Below, one piece after another: positions 23,839 to 32,557 of a stretch of DNA of 34,288 bases. Location: positions 1 through 34,288 of the forward strand of contig CAIJLV010000141.1 of the NCBI GenBank assembly GCA_903821635.1. Reading direction: 5' to 3'. Below the pieces are notes generated by a model. That model did no database searches. It worked only from the letters and a program-made list of their open reading frames with translations, and was not told the origin of the DNA. How positions within the stretch are numbered: position 1 is the first letter of the stretch; every line of letters begins with the position of its first letter. This DNA comes from an uncultured Verrucomicrobiota bacterium (GTDB lineage: Bacteria; Verrucomicrobiota; Verrucomicrobiia; Limisphaerales; UBA9464). The position numbers were made by a program, and so were the translations under genes.

Positions 23839-25299
23839 ATGAAATCCGCACTCCGGACCCCCCCGGCATATCGCTGGCTTGATGAGGCCTCGGGCTGGGT
23901 GAGCCTGTTTCTGGTGGTCTGGGCGCCATGGGCGCTGGGCTGCGCGGTCACGTGGGCCATTAACGTCTTGGTGAGCGGCTGTTACACGCTGGGCGGTCTG
24001 CTGGCCCTCAAGGCGTTTATTCGGTGGCGCGCAGGTTACACCCCGGAACGCTGGGTGCAGCCTACCCCCGCTGGCCGCCGGTGGCTGTGGTTGCTGGCGA
24101 CCCTGACGGTGCTGTTTCTGGGGTGGGTGCTCGCCGGCGCGGCCAATGGGCGCGGCTACATCGAGATCTCCCGCGCCGGGCCCATCCTCCATGCGTATGA
24201 CCGGGAACCCCTAGCGTGGCTGCCCGCGAGTCTGGATGCGCCCTATTCGTGGCGGGCCTTTTGGCGCTGGACCAGTTTCGCCCTGGCGTTCTGGGCGTTG
24301 CGCGATTGGTTGGTGGGCAAATCCCGCCGCGAAAAACATCACGCCGAAGACTACCCCTTTCCCACGGCGCGAGTGCGTTTGCTCCTGTGGACTTTGGCGC
24401 TCAGTGGGGCGGCGCTCGCCCTCACCGGCATCCTGCAGCGCCTCGACGGCACGTCCAAACTGCTTTGGCTGGTGCAACCCGTGATCAACAAATTGCCGGA
24501 AGCCCAATTTGGTTCCTACCCCTACCGGGCCAACGCGGCCCAGTATTTTAACCTCATCTGGCCGGCGGTGCTTGGTTTCTGGTGGGCCCTGCACGCCCAG
24601 ACCGGGCAGCAAAATCCCAAGGCCAAACTGGGCAACGACCCCAGCGTCCTCCTGTTGCCGGCCGTGATGTTGATGATGGCCGTGCCCGTGGTGGCGACGA
24701 CACGCGGCGGCGCCCTGATCCTGGTGGCGCTCACGGGCGGCGTGGTGGTGGTGGCCGCTTGCCAGCGGCGGGTGACCCTGCGCCTGCGTTTGGCGTTGGG
24801 CCTCGTGTTGGTCGGGGCGTTGGCCTTGGGCTGGGTCCTAGGCGGGGCCGCCCAACAGCGCCGGTTCGCCACGGTCTTTGACGACCAGATGAGCGGCCGG
24901 ACGGAAGCCTACAAGACGGGCTGGAAGATGGCGGAGGAATTTGGTTGGCGAGGCAGTGGCGCGGAGACGTTCTCCAGCCTCAACTTTCTTTACCGGGATA
25001 GTTTGGAGGAAAAATGGCAGGGCTACCTGCACGATGATTGGCTCGAAACCTACGTCACGTTGGGGGGTGTCGGGTTGGTGCTTGTCCTGCTCAGCTTGGG
25101 CGGGGTGGTGGCGGTGTTCTGGACTTCGACGGGCGCCCGGGCGCCGGCTTTTTTCTCCTTGGGCGTGGGTTTGGGTTTGGTCGGTCTGTTGGTCCACGCC
25201 AAATTCGACTTCCCGTTCCAGATGGAGTCACTGCGGTTCACCTTTTTGGTCATGCTCGCCGTGCTGTTGGCCAGCCCCGTGAGGGCGGCTGCCCGGTGA
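23839..25299 (+). CDS. O-antigen ligase/polymerase-like membrane protein (Wzy_C family)
   Basis: A 486-residue protein with about ten to twelve transmembrane helices (for example WVSLFLVVWAPWALGC, WLWLLATLTVLFLGWVLAGA, LALGLVLVGALALGWVLGGA). A long soluble loop (about 335-405) contains RFATVFDDQMSGRTEAYKTG and 'GWRGSGAETFSS', the arginine-containing 'SGR...W' pattern typical of Wzy_C/O-antigen ligase proteins. 'TTRGGALI' matches the other conserved 'SRGG' site of the family. It would join or polymerise undecaprenol-linked glycans at the periplasmic face. Its stop codon overlaps the GTG start of the next gene by the sequence GTGA, so the two are translationally coupled. Confidence 0.85.
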   Translation: MKSALRTPPAYRWLDEASGWVSLFLVVWAPWALGCAVTWAINVLVSGCYTLGGLLALKAFIRWRAGYTPERWVQPTPAGRRWLWLLATLTVLFLGWVLAGAANGRGYIEISRAGPILHAYDREPLAWLPASLDAPYSWRAFWRWTSFALAFWALRDWLVGKSRREKHHAEDYPFPTARVRLLLWTLALSGAALALTGILQRLDGTSKLLWLVQPVINKLPEAQFGSYPYRANAAQYFNLIWPAVLGFWWALHAQTGQQNPKAKLGNDPSVLLLPAVMLMMAVPVVATTRGGALILVALTGGVVVVAACQRRVTLRLRLALGLVLVGALALGWVLGGAAQQRRFATVFDDQMSGRTEAYKTGWKMAEEFGWRGSGAETFSSLNFLYRDSLEEKWQGYLHDDWLETYVTLGGVGLVLVLLSLGGVVAVFWTSTGARAPAFFSLGVGLGLVGLLVHAKFDFPFQMESLRFTFLVMLAVLLASPVRAAAR

Positions 25300-27512
25300 G
25301 CGCCCGCCCGCCAACCCGGCCCCAGCTTCCCGTCCGGCGCCGCGGCCTGAGCCCCGGGTGGCCGCCGCGGCGCGGGGGCTCCCGGTTTACGGCTCTGCTG
25401 GGTCTGGTGGCGGGCTTTTGGCTGTGGATCCCGACGCACTCCGCCCCGCGCCCAGACTGGGGGATTTATTGGCACGGCCCGGCCCAGACGCCGGCGACGG
25501 CTCAGCTCGTGGCGGCCTTGGAGGAAGCGGGCGTGACGTGGTTGCGCACCGTGGGCGTGGCCCCCGAAACCACCGGCCGCACGGTCGTGGTTGGCTGGCC
25601 GGGCGCCACGCCGTTTCGCCCGGCCGACGCCCCGGAATTATACCAGTGGCGGTTGGCCACCAACCTGTGGTCGGTTTACGGCTGGGCCAAAACGAATAAC
25701 CCGGCCCGCCGGCAGGCGGTGGCCGCGCTGGAGATTGGCAATGAACCTGACCTGCATTTCACCCCGGATTTGCCGGACCGCATGGCGGCCACGCTCAAGG
25801 CGGCGTGGTGGGGTTCGAAGAGCGCCTACCCGGATCTGCCAGTGCTCATGCCCAGTTTGGCGGCGGCTCCCGGGCCCTACGCCCGGCAGTTGGTTGCCAA
25901 TCGGGTGCTGAATTATACCGACGGGTGGAATTTTCACTTCTATGGCTGGGCGCAAGATTTTGGCGCGAGTGGGGTGGCCCAGCGTCGGTTTGCCGACCGG
26001 CACCACGGTCGGCACCTGCCGCTGTGGGTGACCGAATATGGGTTTGCGGATCTGCCCGCCGGTCCCGAACCGCCGGCCCCGATTTTATTGGCGCGGCAAC
26101 GGGCGTTTTTTGAAACCACCACCCTCGCCGGGGCGGCCCTAGGCCTTGACCACCAGTTCGCCTTTTGCCTTCAGCCGGTGGTGGATGTGGGGCTGGATGT
26201 CGGTTTGTCCCTGCCCGAGGGCACGCCCCGGCCGGCGCTGACCGCTTGGCTGGAAATGGTGCGGCGCCTGCGCGTCGCCACCCCGGCCTATCGCCTGCAT
26301 CACCTCGCCTTGGGGCAAACCGTCGGTTGGGTCTGGCAGTTGCCGGCGACGGCCCACCAGCCCGAGACGTGGTGGACGCTGTTGCAATCGCCGCACCGCC
26401 GCACCGATTTCGAGCTGCCGCCGTTGCCCGACTCCCCGCGGACGGGTCGGCCGACCCCGGCCCCGCTGACGTCGTTTTTCGAGTTTCAGCTCACCTTCCC
26501 CCCGGGCACCCAGCCCCTCGCCGTGGGTTTGGCCGGCGAATTCGGGCCTTGGCCCGAGCCGACCCTGCATTTTAACGCCAGCGCCGCTACCAATCTCCAC
26601 CTGCTCACTCCCCCCCGGCGGTTTGAAGTGGCCGGTTGCCGTTGGGAACGATTACGCCCGCCGCCCGCTCGCCCGCCCGCCCCGGCAACGTCACCCAGCC
26701 CCGTGGTGGTCACCCTGATTCCGGACCTCGCCGCCGATAAAACCGCCGTGACGTATCGGTATGCCCCGGCCCAACCCGTGGCGCTGGCGGTCCGGCTCTA
26801 CAATTTCAGTGCCACCCCGCAGACCGGCCGGTGGCGCCTTTCGCTGCCGCCGGGCTGGCGTTTGGAGCCCGGGCAAAAACCCGCCGGTTGGGTCGAACTG
26901 CCCCCCTTGGGTGAGCAGGGCCTGACGGTGACCCTCCACCCTCCGGCCCAGGCCTCCGGCCGCCCGGAAGTGTGCCGCCTCCGGTGGTGGGATCCGCAGG
27001 GCCAGACCGATCAGGCGGAGCTGCACCTGCGGCCGACCGGCCCGGTGCGGGGGAGCGAGGAGCGGTTGACGGCCCAGTGGGAACCCGCCGATTCCGACAC
27101 CCAATGGCTGCGGGAAACGCGCGGGGAGCAGCAACACTTCCGGCTGGTGGAGGCGGCGAGTTCGGCCGGTGGCAGCTTACTCCTGGGGTTGCCCCCGGGC
27201 GCCGTGGAATCCCCGGACACCGTGCTCCGTTTCCGGGTCCGACTGGAGGGCGCTGGGGGCGCTTGGCGGCGGCGGATCGAACTCATCACGCCGACGCGCG
27301 AAGTGTTTCGTTGGGGAGAAGACCCCCGGCAAACGGAGCCAGGGGAAACCATCGAAGCCCGTGTCGGCGACTTTACGCCGGCTTTCTGGAGTCACGTGGG
27401 GGCGGGCGATCCGGCGGCGGGACGTTATGTGCGCGTCTCCCTGCTGGGCCTAGTTCCGGGCGAGAGCGTCGAACTCAGCCCGGTCACCGTCGTCACGCCG
27501 GGCCGGCGATAA
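25296..27512 (+). CDS. Membrane-anchored glycoside-hydrolase-like protein (TIM-barrel, clan GH-A type)
   Basis: A 738-residue protein from GTG 25296, overlapping the preceding stop. An Arg/Pro-rich N-terminus leads to a single membrane segment or signal anchor (FTALLGLVAGFWLWIP, about 31-46). Residues about 53-400 look like a (beta/alpha)8 hydrolase. The likely acid/base is Glu150 in ALEIGNEPD and the likely nucleophile is Glu247 in WVTEYGF, with 'WNFHFYGWAQDFG' between them. Residues about 420-738 are beta-sandwich modules (RWRLSLPPGWRLEPGQKPAG). Coupling to the O-antigen-ligase-like gene suggests it trims or transfers the polysaccharide made by this locus. The GH family number cannot be fixed by eye. 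Confidence 0.75.
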   Translation: MSARPPTRPQLPVRRRGLSPGWPPRRGGSRFTALLGLVAGFWLWIPTHSAPRPDWGIYWHGPAQTPATAQLVAALEEAGVTWLRTVGVAPETTGRTVVVGWPGATPFRPADAPELYQWRLATNLWSVYGWAKTNNPARRQAVAALEIGNEPDLHFTPDLPDRMAATLKAAWWGSKSAYPDLPVLMPSLAAAPGPYARQLVANRVLNYTDGWNFHFYGWAQDFGASGVAQRRFADRHHGRHLPLWVTEYGFADLPAGPEPPAPILLARQRAFFETTTLAGAALGLDHQFAFCLQPVVDVGLDVGLSLPEGTPRPALTAWLEMVRRLRVATPAYRLHHLALGQTVGWVWQLPATAHQPETWWTLLQSPHRRTDFELPPLPDSPRTGRPTPAPLTSFFEFQLTFPPGTQPLAVGLAGEFGPWPEPTLHFNASAATNLHLLTPPRRFEVAGCRWERLRPPPARPPAPATSPSPVVVTLIPDLAADKTAVTYRYAPAQPVALAVRLYNFSATPQTGRWRLSLPPGWRLEPGQKPAGWVELPPLGEQGLTVTLHPPAQASGRPEVCRLRWWDPQGQTDQAELHLRPTGPVRGSEERLTAQWEPADSDTQWLRETRGEQQHFRLVEAASSAGGSLLLGLPPGAVESPDTVLRFRVRLEGAGGAWRRRIELITPTREVFRWGEDPRQTEPGETIEARVGDFTPAFWSHVGAGDPAAGRYVRVSLLGLVPGESVELSPVTVVTPGRR

Positions 27513-27561
27513 GAGGCCAAGGGGAACCGAGGCAAGGCGCCGCGCCGCGGCTGAATTCCCT

Positions 27562-27754
27562 GAGCGCCGGAGGCGCGGCAGAACGTAGCCCCGGGCGTGA
27601 GCCCGGGGTGGTGGGTCGACCGGGTTGAGCCCCAGCGGGGCGACAGAAAGCAGGAGAAACTCACGTTGCTTTCGCCCCGGCGGGGGCTTGCGAAGTTTCC
27701 TGAGCGTTCACCCACAACGCACGCGGTGGGCTACGTTCAGGCTCCGCCCTGAGC
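27562..27754 (+). repeat. Second locus of the dispersed hairpin repeat (inverted pair)
   Basis: Copy 2 (27562-27608) begins GAGCGCCGGAGGCGC, as copy 1 does, and ends in the stem CCCCGGGC-GTGA-GCCCGGGG (27589-27608). A degenerate reverse-orientation copy lies at 27705-27754; its minus strand has GAACGTAGCCCACCGC-GTGC-GTTGTGGG. Between them is a partly inverted AGCCCC...GGGGCT pair (27628 and 27688 ends). The layout matches the locus at 23055-23232, but no inverted ends or direct repeats like those of the MITE are apparent here. It fills most of the 271-nt gap between two convergent genes. Confidence 0.7.
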
Positions 27755-27783
27755 TTCGAGGCAGGCCCAATTCCCCGGCCCCT

Positions 27784-28791
27784 TCAGTGGTAACGGTGGA
27801 CGGCTTTGCCCTGTTGGCGGGCCACCATTTCGTCGTAAATCCAGCGGTAAGTCTTTTCCATGCCGTCGCGCAGGCGGGTGTCGGGTTCCCAGCCCAACGT
27901 CGCTTGGATCAGCGTGTTGTCCGAGTTGCGCCCATTAACGCCCTTGGGGGCGTCCAGCTTGTAGCGGCGTTCGAGTTTGATCTCGGCGATCGCTTCCACG
28001 AGGTCCACCAGTTGGTTGATCGTTACCAGTTCGCTCGACCCAATATTGATCGGTTCCACGAAGTCGCTGTGCGTCAGCATCTGGGTGCCCTTCAGGCAGT
28101 CGTCAATATACATGAACGAGCGCGTCTGTTTGCCGTCGCCCCAAATCTCCAACTCATGTTTTCCGCTGAGTTTGGCCTGGATCACCTTGCGGCACGTGGC
28201 CGCCGGCGCCTTTTCGCGGCCGCCATCGTAAGTGCCCAACGGGCCGTAAACGTTGTGATAACGCGCCACGCGGGTTTGCACCCCGAAATCCTCGCGGAAA
28301 TGCCGACACATGCGTTCGCTGAATAGCTTCTCCCACCCGTAGCCGTCCTCGGGCAGCGCGGGATACGCATCCGCCTCCTTGAGGGCGGTCACCTGGGGAT
28401 CCTTCTGTTTGTCGCCGTTATACACGCACGCGCTGGAGGCGTAGAAGAAGCGCTGCACGCCGAGGTCCTTGGCCGCCATCAACAAGTGGGTATTGATGAG
28501 CACACTGAGCATGCACAACCCCTTATTCAGCTCGATGAAGCCCATGCCGCCCATGTCGGCCGCGTGATTGTAAACCGTGTGGGCACCTTGGAGCGCGGAG
28601 TAACAGGCCGCCTTGTCCTCCAAGTCCAGCACCCGGTTGTCCACGTCGGGAAACCGCTGATACCACTGCGATTGCGGTTTGCAATCCACGGACCGGAGGT
28701 GGGTGAAACCCTGCCGGCGAAGATCAGCGATCAGGTGGCCGCCGATGAAGCCGCCACCGCCACACACTACTACGAGATCGTTCTTGGTCAT
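27784..28791 (-). CDS. gme: GDP-mannose 3,5-epimerase (SDR family)
   Basis: A 335-residue extended short-chain dehydrogenase. The NAD-binding GGGGFIGGHL is at residues 11-20. The catalytic motif is YGWEKL (Tyr-x3-Lys) with the Ser region FFYASSACVYN. It closely follows plant GDP-mannose 3,5-epimerase: ADMGGMGFIELN, REDFGVQTRVARYHNVYGPL, GTYDGGREKAPAA, WGDGKQTRSFMYIDDC and VNGRNSDN are near-matches. The enzyme converts GDP-D-mannose to GDP-L-galactose and/or GDP-L-gulose. Here it probably supplies a sugar nucleotide for the surrounding polysaccharide locus. It is divergent from the sugar-1-phosphate transferase gene, and the 213-nt gap between them shows no clear promoter hexamers. Confidence 0.88.
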   Translation of the reverse strand: MTKNDLVVVCGGGGFIGGHLIADLRRQGFTHLRSVDCKPQSQWYQRFPDVDNRVLDLEDKAACYSALQGAHTVYNHAADMGGMGFIELNKGLCMLSVLINTHLLMAAKDLGVQRFFYASSACVYNGDKQKDPQVTALKEADAYPALPEDGYGWEKLFSERMCRHFREDFGVQTRVARYHNVYGPLGTYDGGREKAPAATCRKVIQAKLSGKHELEIWGDGKQTRSFMYIDDCLKGTQMLTHSDFVEPINIGSSELVTINQLVDLVEAIAEIKLERRYKLDAPKGVNGRNSDNTLIQATLGWEPDTRLRDGMEKTYRWIYDEMVARQQGKAVHRYH

Positions 28792-29004
28792 GACTGAAGG
28801 TTACTGGCTGAAAGCCTGCGCCCCGAGGAAAGCGGGAGCAACCGCTGACAGCAAGCGTAGGTGTGGCGGACGAGGGGGCAGGGGCCCCGCAATCGCCGAG
28901 GCTACTCGCTTCGGCCCAACACGCCGCGCTTGCCGCGACTTGGCTTTTTTGAGTAGCGTTTTGCTTCTTAATTCAGGTCACCATCTGAAGCCGGAGGTAG
29001 CTAG

Positions 29005-30414
29005 TTGCCAATGATCGCCGAACGTTCTCGCGGGCTTTTTTTACTGCACATCGCGCTTCAATTGCTCGCGGTGGAGGCTTCGTTTTGGTTGTGGCTGGTT
29101 GGGTTTCGGCTGCTCTACCAGCCGTCCGCCTTCGCCTTGGACCGGTATCCGGTTTACGCCGTCCTGGCGGGGGTAGCTTTGATTTTACAGGCGGTGGTCG
29201 GCGCGACCCATCACCGCTATCTGCTCCACCAGCGGCCCTATCGGCGTTTCCAAGCCGCGTTTGTGCAAACCCTTTGGGTTGCCATCGTGCTGTTGCTTTT
29301 TTTGGCGGCGGCCAAAGACCGGGCCATTTCCCGGGTCTTCCTGTTTTCTTGGCTGCCCGCCGTTTATCTGGTGCTCGCTTGGACCCAGTTTGTGCTGCCC
29401 GATTGGCTGGCGGTTCGGCTGTTTCAGGGGACCCGGGTTGAACGCACCGTCCTGTTTGGTAGTGGGGTTAACCTCCCGCAGCTCAGCCCTTGGCTGGAGC
29501 GGCAACGGCAACTTGGGATTCAGGTGGTGGGGTTGGTCTCCGACGACTTGAACGTGGGGCGGCAAGGCGACTTGGAAGTCTTGGGCGGGTCCGACGACTT
29601 AGAGCGCCTGCTGAGTGAAACTCAGGCGACGCAATTGCTGGTCACTGAATTCCCGCTTTTCGGCCATGTGCTCCGGTTCCTATCCCTTATCTGCGAACGC
29701 CGCGGCGTTCGCCTGCTGATCTTCAGCGATCTCGAAACCAAGTTCGGACACTCCGTTACCTTTGTCGAAGAGGACGGACTCCGGTTCATGGCCCTGCGGG
29801 AGGAACCGCTGGAAAGTCCGTTCAACCGGTTGCTCAAACGGGCGTTGGATCTGGCGGTCGCCGTGCCGGCGGTGGTGCTGATCCTGCCGTTTTCGACCGT
29901 GCTCGCTTGGTTTTTGCAGCGCTGGCAGTCGCCGGGCCCCACGTTTTACCGCCAACCCCGTGCCGGCATTCAGAATCGCCCGTTCCCCATCCTGAAATAC
30001 CGGACCATGCATCCTCAGAACGATGATGTGGCCCGCCAAGCGTCGGTCCACGACACCCGAATTTTCACCGCCGGCCGTTGGCTGCGAAAGCTGAGCATCG
30101 ACGAGTTGCCCCAGTTCATCAACGTCCTCCGGGGCGACATGAGCGTCGTTGGCCCCCGGCCCCATTTGCTGGAGCACAATGATCAATGGGCACGGATCAT
30201 GGCCAACTACCACGTGCGCTCCTTCGTAAAACCCGGCATTACCGGGCTGGCTCAAGTGCGCGGATTCCGGGGCGAAGCCAAGACCGACGAGGCGCTGCGG
30301 ATGCGGGTGTTGGCCGACATTGAATACCTCGAAAATTGGTCGTTCACCTTGGACTGTATGTTGATCGTGCGCACCGCGTGGCAGATGGTGTTTCCGCCCA
30401 AGTCCGCCTACTGA
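29005..30414 (+). CDS. Polyprenyl-phosphate sugar-1-phosphate transferase (WcaJ/PglC-type, bacterial sugar transferase)
   Basis: A 469-residue initiating transferase that attaches the first sugar-1-phosphate to undecaprenyl phosphate. The N-terminus has four to five helices (LLHIALQLLAVEASFWLWLV and others), then a CoA-binding-like domain (VERTVLFGSGVNLPQL, about 148-230), a re-entrant helix (LDLAVAVPAVVLILPF) and the catalytic domain. That domain shows GPTFYRQPRAGIQNRPFPIL, KYRTMH, LRKLSIDELPQFINVL, 'GDMSVVGPRP' and KPGITGLAQVRG. GGAGG at 28993-28997 fits a TTG start at 29005 (7 nt) better than the ATG at 29011 (13 nt). Either start differs by only two residues. The sugar is not readable from sequence; glucose or galactose is usual. 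Confidence 0.9.
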   Translation: MPMIAERSRGLFLLHIALQLLAVEASFWLWLVGFRLLYQPSAFALDRYPVYAVLAGVALILQAVVGATHHRYLLHQRPYRRFQAAFVQTLWVAIVLLLFLAAAKDRAISRVFLFSWLPAVYLVLAWTQFVLPDWLAVRLFQGTRVERTVLFGSGVNLPQLSPWLERQRQLGIQVVGLVSDDLNVGRQGDLEVLGGSDDLERLLSETQATQLLVTEFPLFGHVLRFLSLICERRGVRLLIFSDLETKFGHSVTFVEEDGLRFMALREEPLESPFNRLLKRALDLAVAVPAVVLILPFSTVLAWFLQRWQSPGPTFYRQPRAGIQNRPFPILKYRTMHPQNDDVARQASVHDTRIFTAGRWLRKLSIDELPQFINVLRGDMSVVGPRPHLLEHNDQWARIMANYHVRSFVKPGITGLAQVRGFRGEAKTDEALRMRVLADIEYLENWSFTLDCMLIVRTAWQMVFPPKSAY

Positions 30415-30437
30415 CCCGGAGGGTGCGGCCCCGCGGA

Positions 30438-30526
30438 GCGAGTAGCGCGAGTAGCGCGGGAGCGATGCGGGCAATAAAAAAGGGCGGCTTGTAGCCGCCC
30501 TCCACTTCCCGTCCGTCCGTCCGTCC
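30438..30526. repeat. Short tandem repeats around a terminator
   Basis: GCGAGTAGC is repeated twice in tandem (30438-30455), and GTCC four times (30511-30526), either side of the intrinsic terminator. Such tracts may vary in length between strains. Confidence 0.5.
30475..30500 (-). terminator. Intrinsic terminator of the minus-strand glycan operon
   Basis: On the minus strand a 7-bp perfect stem GGGCGGC/GCCGCCC (plus-strand 30482-30488 and 30494-30500), with loop TACAA, is followed by T7. It lies 46 nt beyond the glycosyltransferase stop codon. Confidence 0.88.
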
Positions 30527-30545
30527 CGCCCACCGCCCGAACGGG

Positions 30546-31781
30546 CTATGGGGAGTCAGGGGTGTCCCGGATCGCCTCCAGTTCCCGGGTATACCGGGCC
30601 AGCACTTCACCAAATTCAAATTGCCGCACAAACTGGCGGCCTGCGGCGCCCAATTTGGCTCGGTGATCCGGGGCGGCCGCCAGCGAGCGGAGGACGTCGG
30701 CCAAGCGGCTGGCTTCGCCGGGCGCCACACATTCCCCGAACCCGCCTTGGTCGATAGCTCGGCGCAGTTCGCTGGCCGCATCGGCCACCCCGACCACCGG
30801 TCGGCCATACGCGAGCGTGGCCAGTAGTTTACTGGGAAAAAAGGCCGCCCCCGAACCCGCCTGCTGGGTAATGAGGCACACATCCGCATCCACCAGCATC
30901 TCGCGGTAGTTCTCGTCGGGCAGCAACGGCAGCAGCGACAGGTGGTCGAGGCGTTGTTCTCGAATGGCCGCCTCCAACTGCGGCCGGGCGGCGCCGTCGC
31001 CGCAGATCACCAACCGCACCCCGTGCCCGGCCAAGGCGCGCGCCGCGTCCACCAAGATTTCCAGCCCCTGTTTCATCCCCAAGTTGCCGGAATAGACCGC
31101 CAGAAATTCGGTTTCCCCGAATCCAGCCCGGGCCCGAAACCGCCCTCGGGGAGGGATGGATTCCGGCGCGGGCAACGTCACCCCGTTGGGGAAATACACT
31201 TGTCGTGCGGTGGGAACACCCTTGCGCGTGAAGGCTGCCAACATGCCTTGGCTGATGCCGGAAACCCGCGCGGCGTGGCGGTAGGCGGTGGCTTCGAGTT
31301 GGTAGAGCAGGCGGGTGAAACCACTTGGCTTCAGCATGCCGAGACCGACCGCGGCATCGGGTTGGAGGTCCTGCACGTGAAACAGGTAGGGCGCGGGTTT
31401 GAACCAGCCGAGCACCCAAGCCGCCAAGCCCAGCAAGAGGGGGGGAGAAACCACCACGTAAGCGTCGGGCCGGGGTAAGGTGAGCAGGCGCAGGAACGAG
31501 AGCGTGACGAAAGAGCCCTCGTGTAAAATCCGTTTGAGCGTCGAGACCCGGCGCGGCACATAGTGCCAGCAGCGATGCACTGGAATCCCGTTCAGCGTAT
31601 CCGTGCGGTAAAGGCGGCCGCGGTCGGCGGGTTGCTTCTGCCAGGCGGGATAATAGGCGAACGAGGTGACCATGCGGACCTCGTGGCCGGCCCGCTGCAA
31701 ATGCTCGGCTAACGCCGTATTATACGGGGCGATGCCGGTCATTTCCGGCGCGTAATTGATGCCCCAAAGGATTATTTTCAC
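30546..31781 (-). CDS. WcaI-like glycosyltransferase (GT4 family, GT-B fold)
   Basis: A 411-residue protein from GTG 31781. The start MKIILWGINYAPEMTGIAPY is characteristic of WcaI-type colanic acid glycosyltransferases. The N-terminal Rossmann domain has 'LAEHLQRAGHEVRMVTSFAYYP'; a hydrophobic segment (YVVVSPPLLLGLAAWVLGWF) may attach it to the membrane. The C-terminal domain has FLAVYSGNLGMKQGLEILVD and 'VCLITQQAGSGAAFFPSKLLATLAYGRP' (positions about 305-332), with the E/Q-x7-E-like donor site altered to 'GAAFFPSK'. It is last of a four-gene minus-strand operon (24 nt after the FkbM gene) ending at a terminator. It transfers a nucleotide sugar to the lipid-linked repeat; the sugar is unknown. 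Confidence 0.88.
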   Translation of the reverse strand: MKIILWGINYAPEMTGIAPYNTALAEHLQRAGHEVRMVTSFAYYPAWQKQPADRGRLYRTDTLNGIPVHRCWHYVPRRVSTLKRILHEGSFVTLSFLRLLTLPRPDAYVVVSPPLLLGLAAWVLGWFKPAPYLFHVQDLQPDAAVGLGMLKPSGFTRLLYQLEATAYRHAARVSGISQGMLAAFTRKGVPTARQVYFPNGVTLPAPESIPPRGRFRARAGFGETEFLAVYSGNLGMKQGLEILVDAARALAGHGVRLVICGDGAARPQLEAAIREQRLDHLSLLPLLPDENYREMLVDADVCLITQQAGSGAAFFPSKLLATLAYGRPVVGVADAASELRRAIDQGGFGECVAPGEASRLADVLRSLAAAPDHRAKLGAAGRQFVRQFEFGEVLARYTRELEAIRDTPDSP

Positions 31782-31805
31782 AGGAAAGTGCGGTGGCGGT
31801 TGGGC

Positions 31806-32528
31806 TTACGGGCGGCCGAAAAGGTAATCCGCCTGCACCAACCGGCCCTCGGCCCACTGCTCGTTGTGGCGCCGCACCGGCTTAAAGCCTGCGCTGGCCA
31901 AGAAGTCGGCCACTTCGGGATACAGCGCTTGCCCCGTATACAGCGGCACGTCGGAACACTCCGCATACACGTAGGCGCACCGTTTCAAAGCCGCCCGTGC
32001 GCCCCGCAACACGCTCAGCTCGAACCCCTGCACATCCAGCTTCAACATCGCCCGCGAGGACTCCCGCCAATGGGACTCCAAGCTATCCAGCGTGGCCACG
32101 GGCACCCCCAAGGTGCCCACCTCCGCCGTGCCCGCAAAGAGCGTCGCTTGCAGTTCGCCGATCGGCAGCAGGGAGGAGCTATCCCGGCGGCCGCTCAAGT
32201 GTAGTTCCGCCGTGCCGGGTTGGTCGCCCAGCGCCGTCTCGTGCAACTGCACGTCGGCGGCCCCGTGAAACACGGACCGGTAGACCGCCGCCTCACCGGG
32301 TTGCGGCTCATAGGCGTGAATCGGCACGTGCGGTTGCAGCAGGCGCAGCATGAGTGAAAACTGGCCGCGGTTGGCCCCGACATCCAGCAACCGGTCACAC
32401 TCGATGGCCTGCAACACCTGGCGGTGCTCCAGCGCCGGGGCCACGCCTCGCCGCAGGGCCCTCCAGCAGCGGGGGTGGCTGGCGGAAAACCAGAGCTTTT
32501 GGAGGCGTAGCTGGAGTAAACTGGACAT
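31806..32528 (-). CDS. FkbM-family methyltransferase
   Basis: A 240-residue SAM-dependent methyltransferase. The SAM-binding motif I is LLDVGANRGQFSLML (about 47-61), the acidic ribose-contact residue is in IHAYEPQPG, and the family motif is 'AMLKLDVQGFELSVLRGAR' (about 164-182), as in FkbM proteins that O-methylate sugars or polyketides. A basic N-terminal helix (LLQLRLQKLWFSASHPR) may touch the membrane. It sits 29 nt after the methyltransferase gene and 24 nt before the glycosyltransferase gene. A sugar O-methylation of the polysaccharide is the likely job. Confidence 0.9.
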   Translation of the reverse strand: MSSLLQLRLQKLWFSASHPRCWRALRRGVAPALEHRQVLQAIECDRLLDVGANRGQFSLMLRLLQPHVPIHAYEPQPGEAAVYRSVFHGAADVQLHETALGDQPGTAELHLSGRRDSSSLLPIGELQATLFAGTAEVGTLGVPVATLDSLESHWRESSRAMLKLDVQGFELSVLRGARAALKRCAYVYAECSDVPLYTGQALYPEVADFLASAGFKPVRRHNEQWAEGRLVQADYLFGRP

Positions 32529-32557
32529 GGGAGCGGGTAAAATCGGAGGTCAGGCGA

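Noticed and set aside
28940..28973. Promoter for the sugar-1-phosphate transferase (TTGAGT / TTAATT)
   Set aside because: The spacing is only 13 nt and neither alternative hexamer gives a 16-18 nt spacer.
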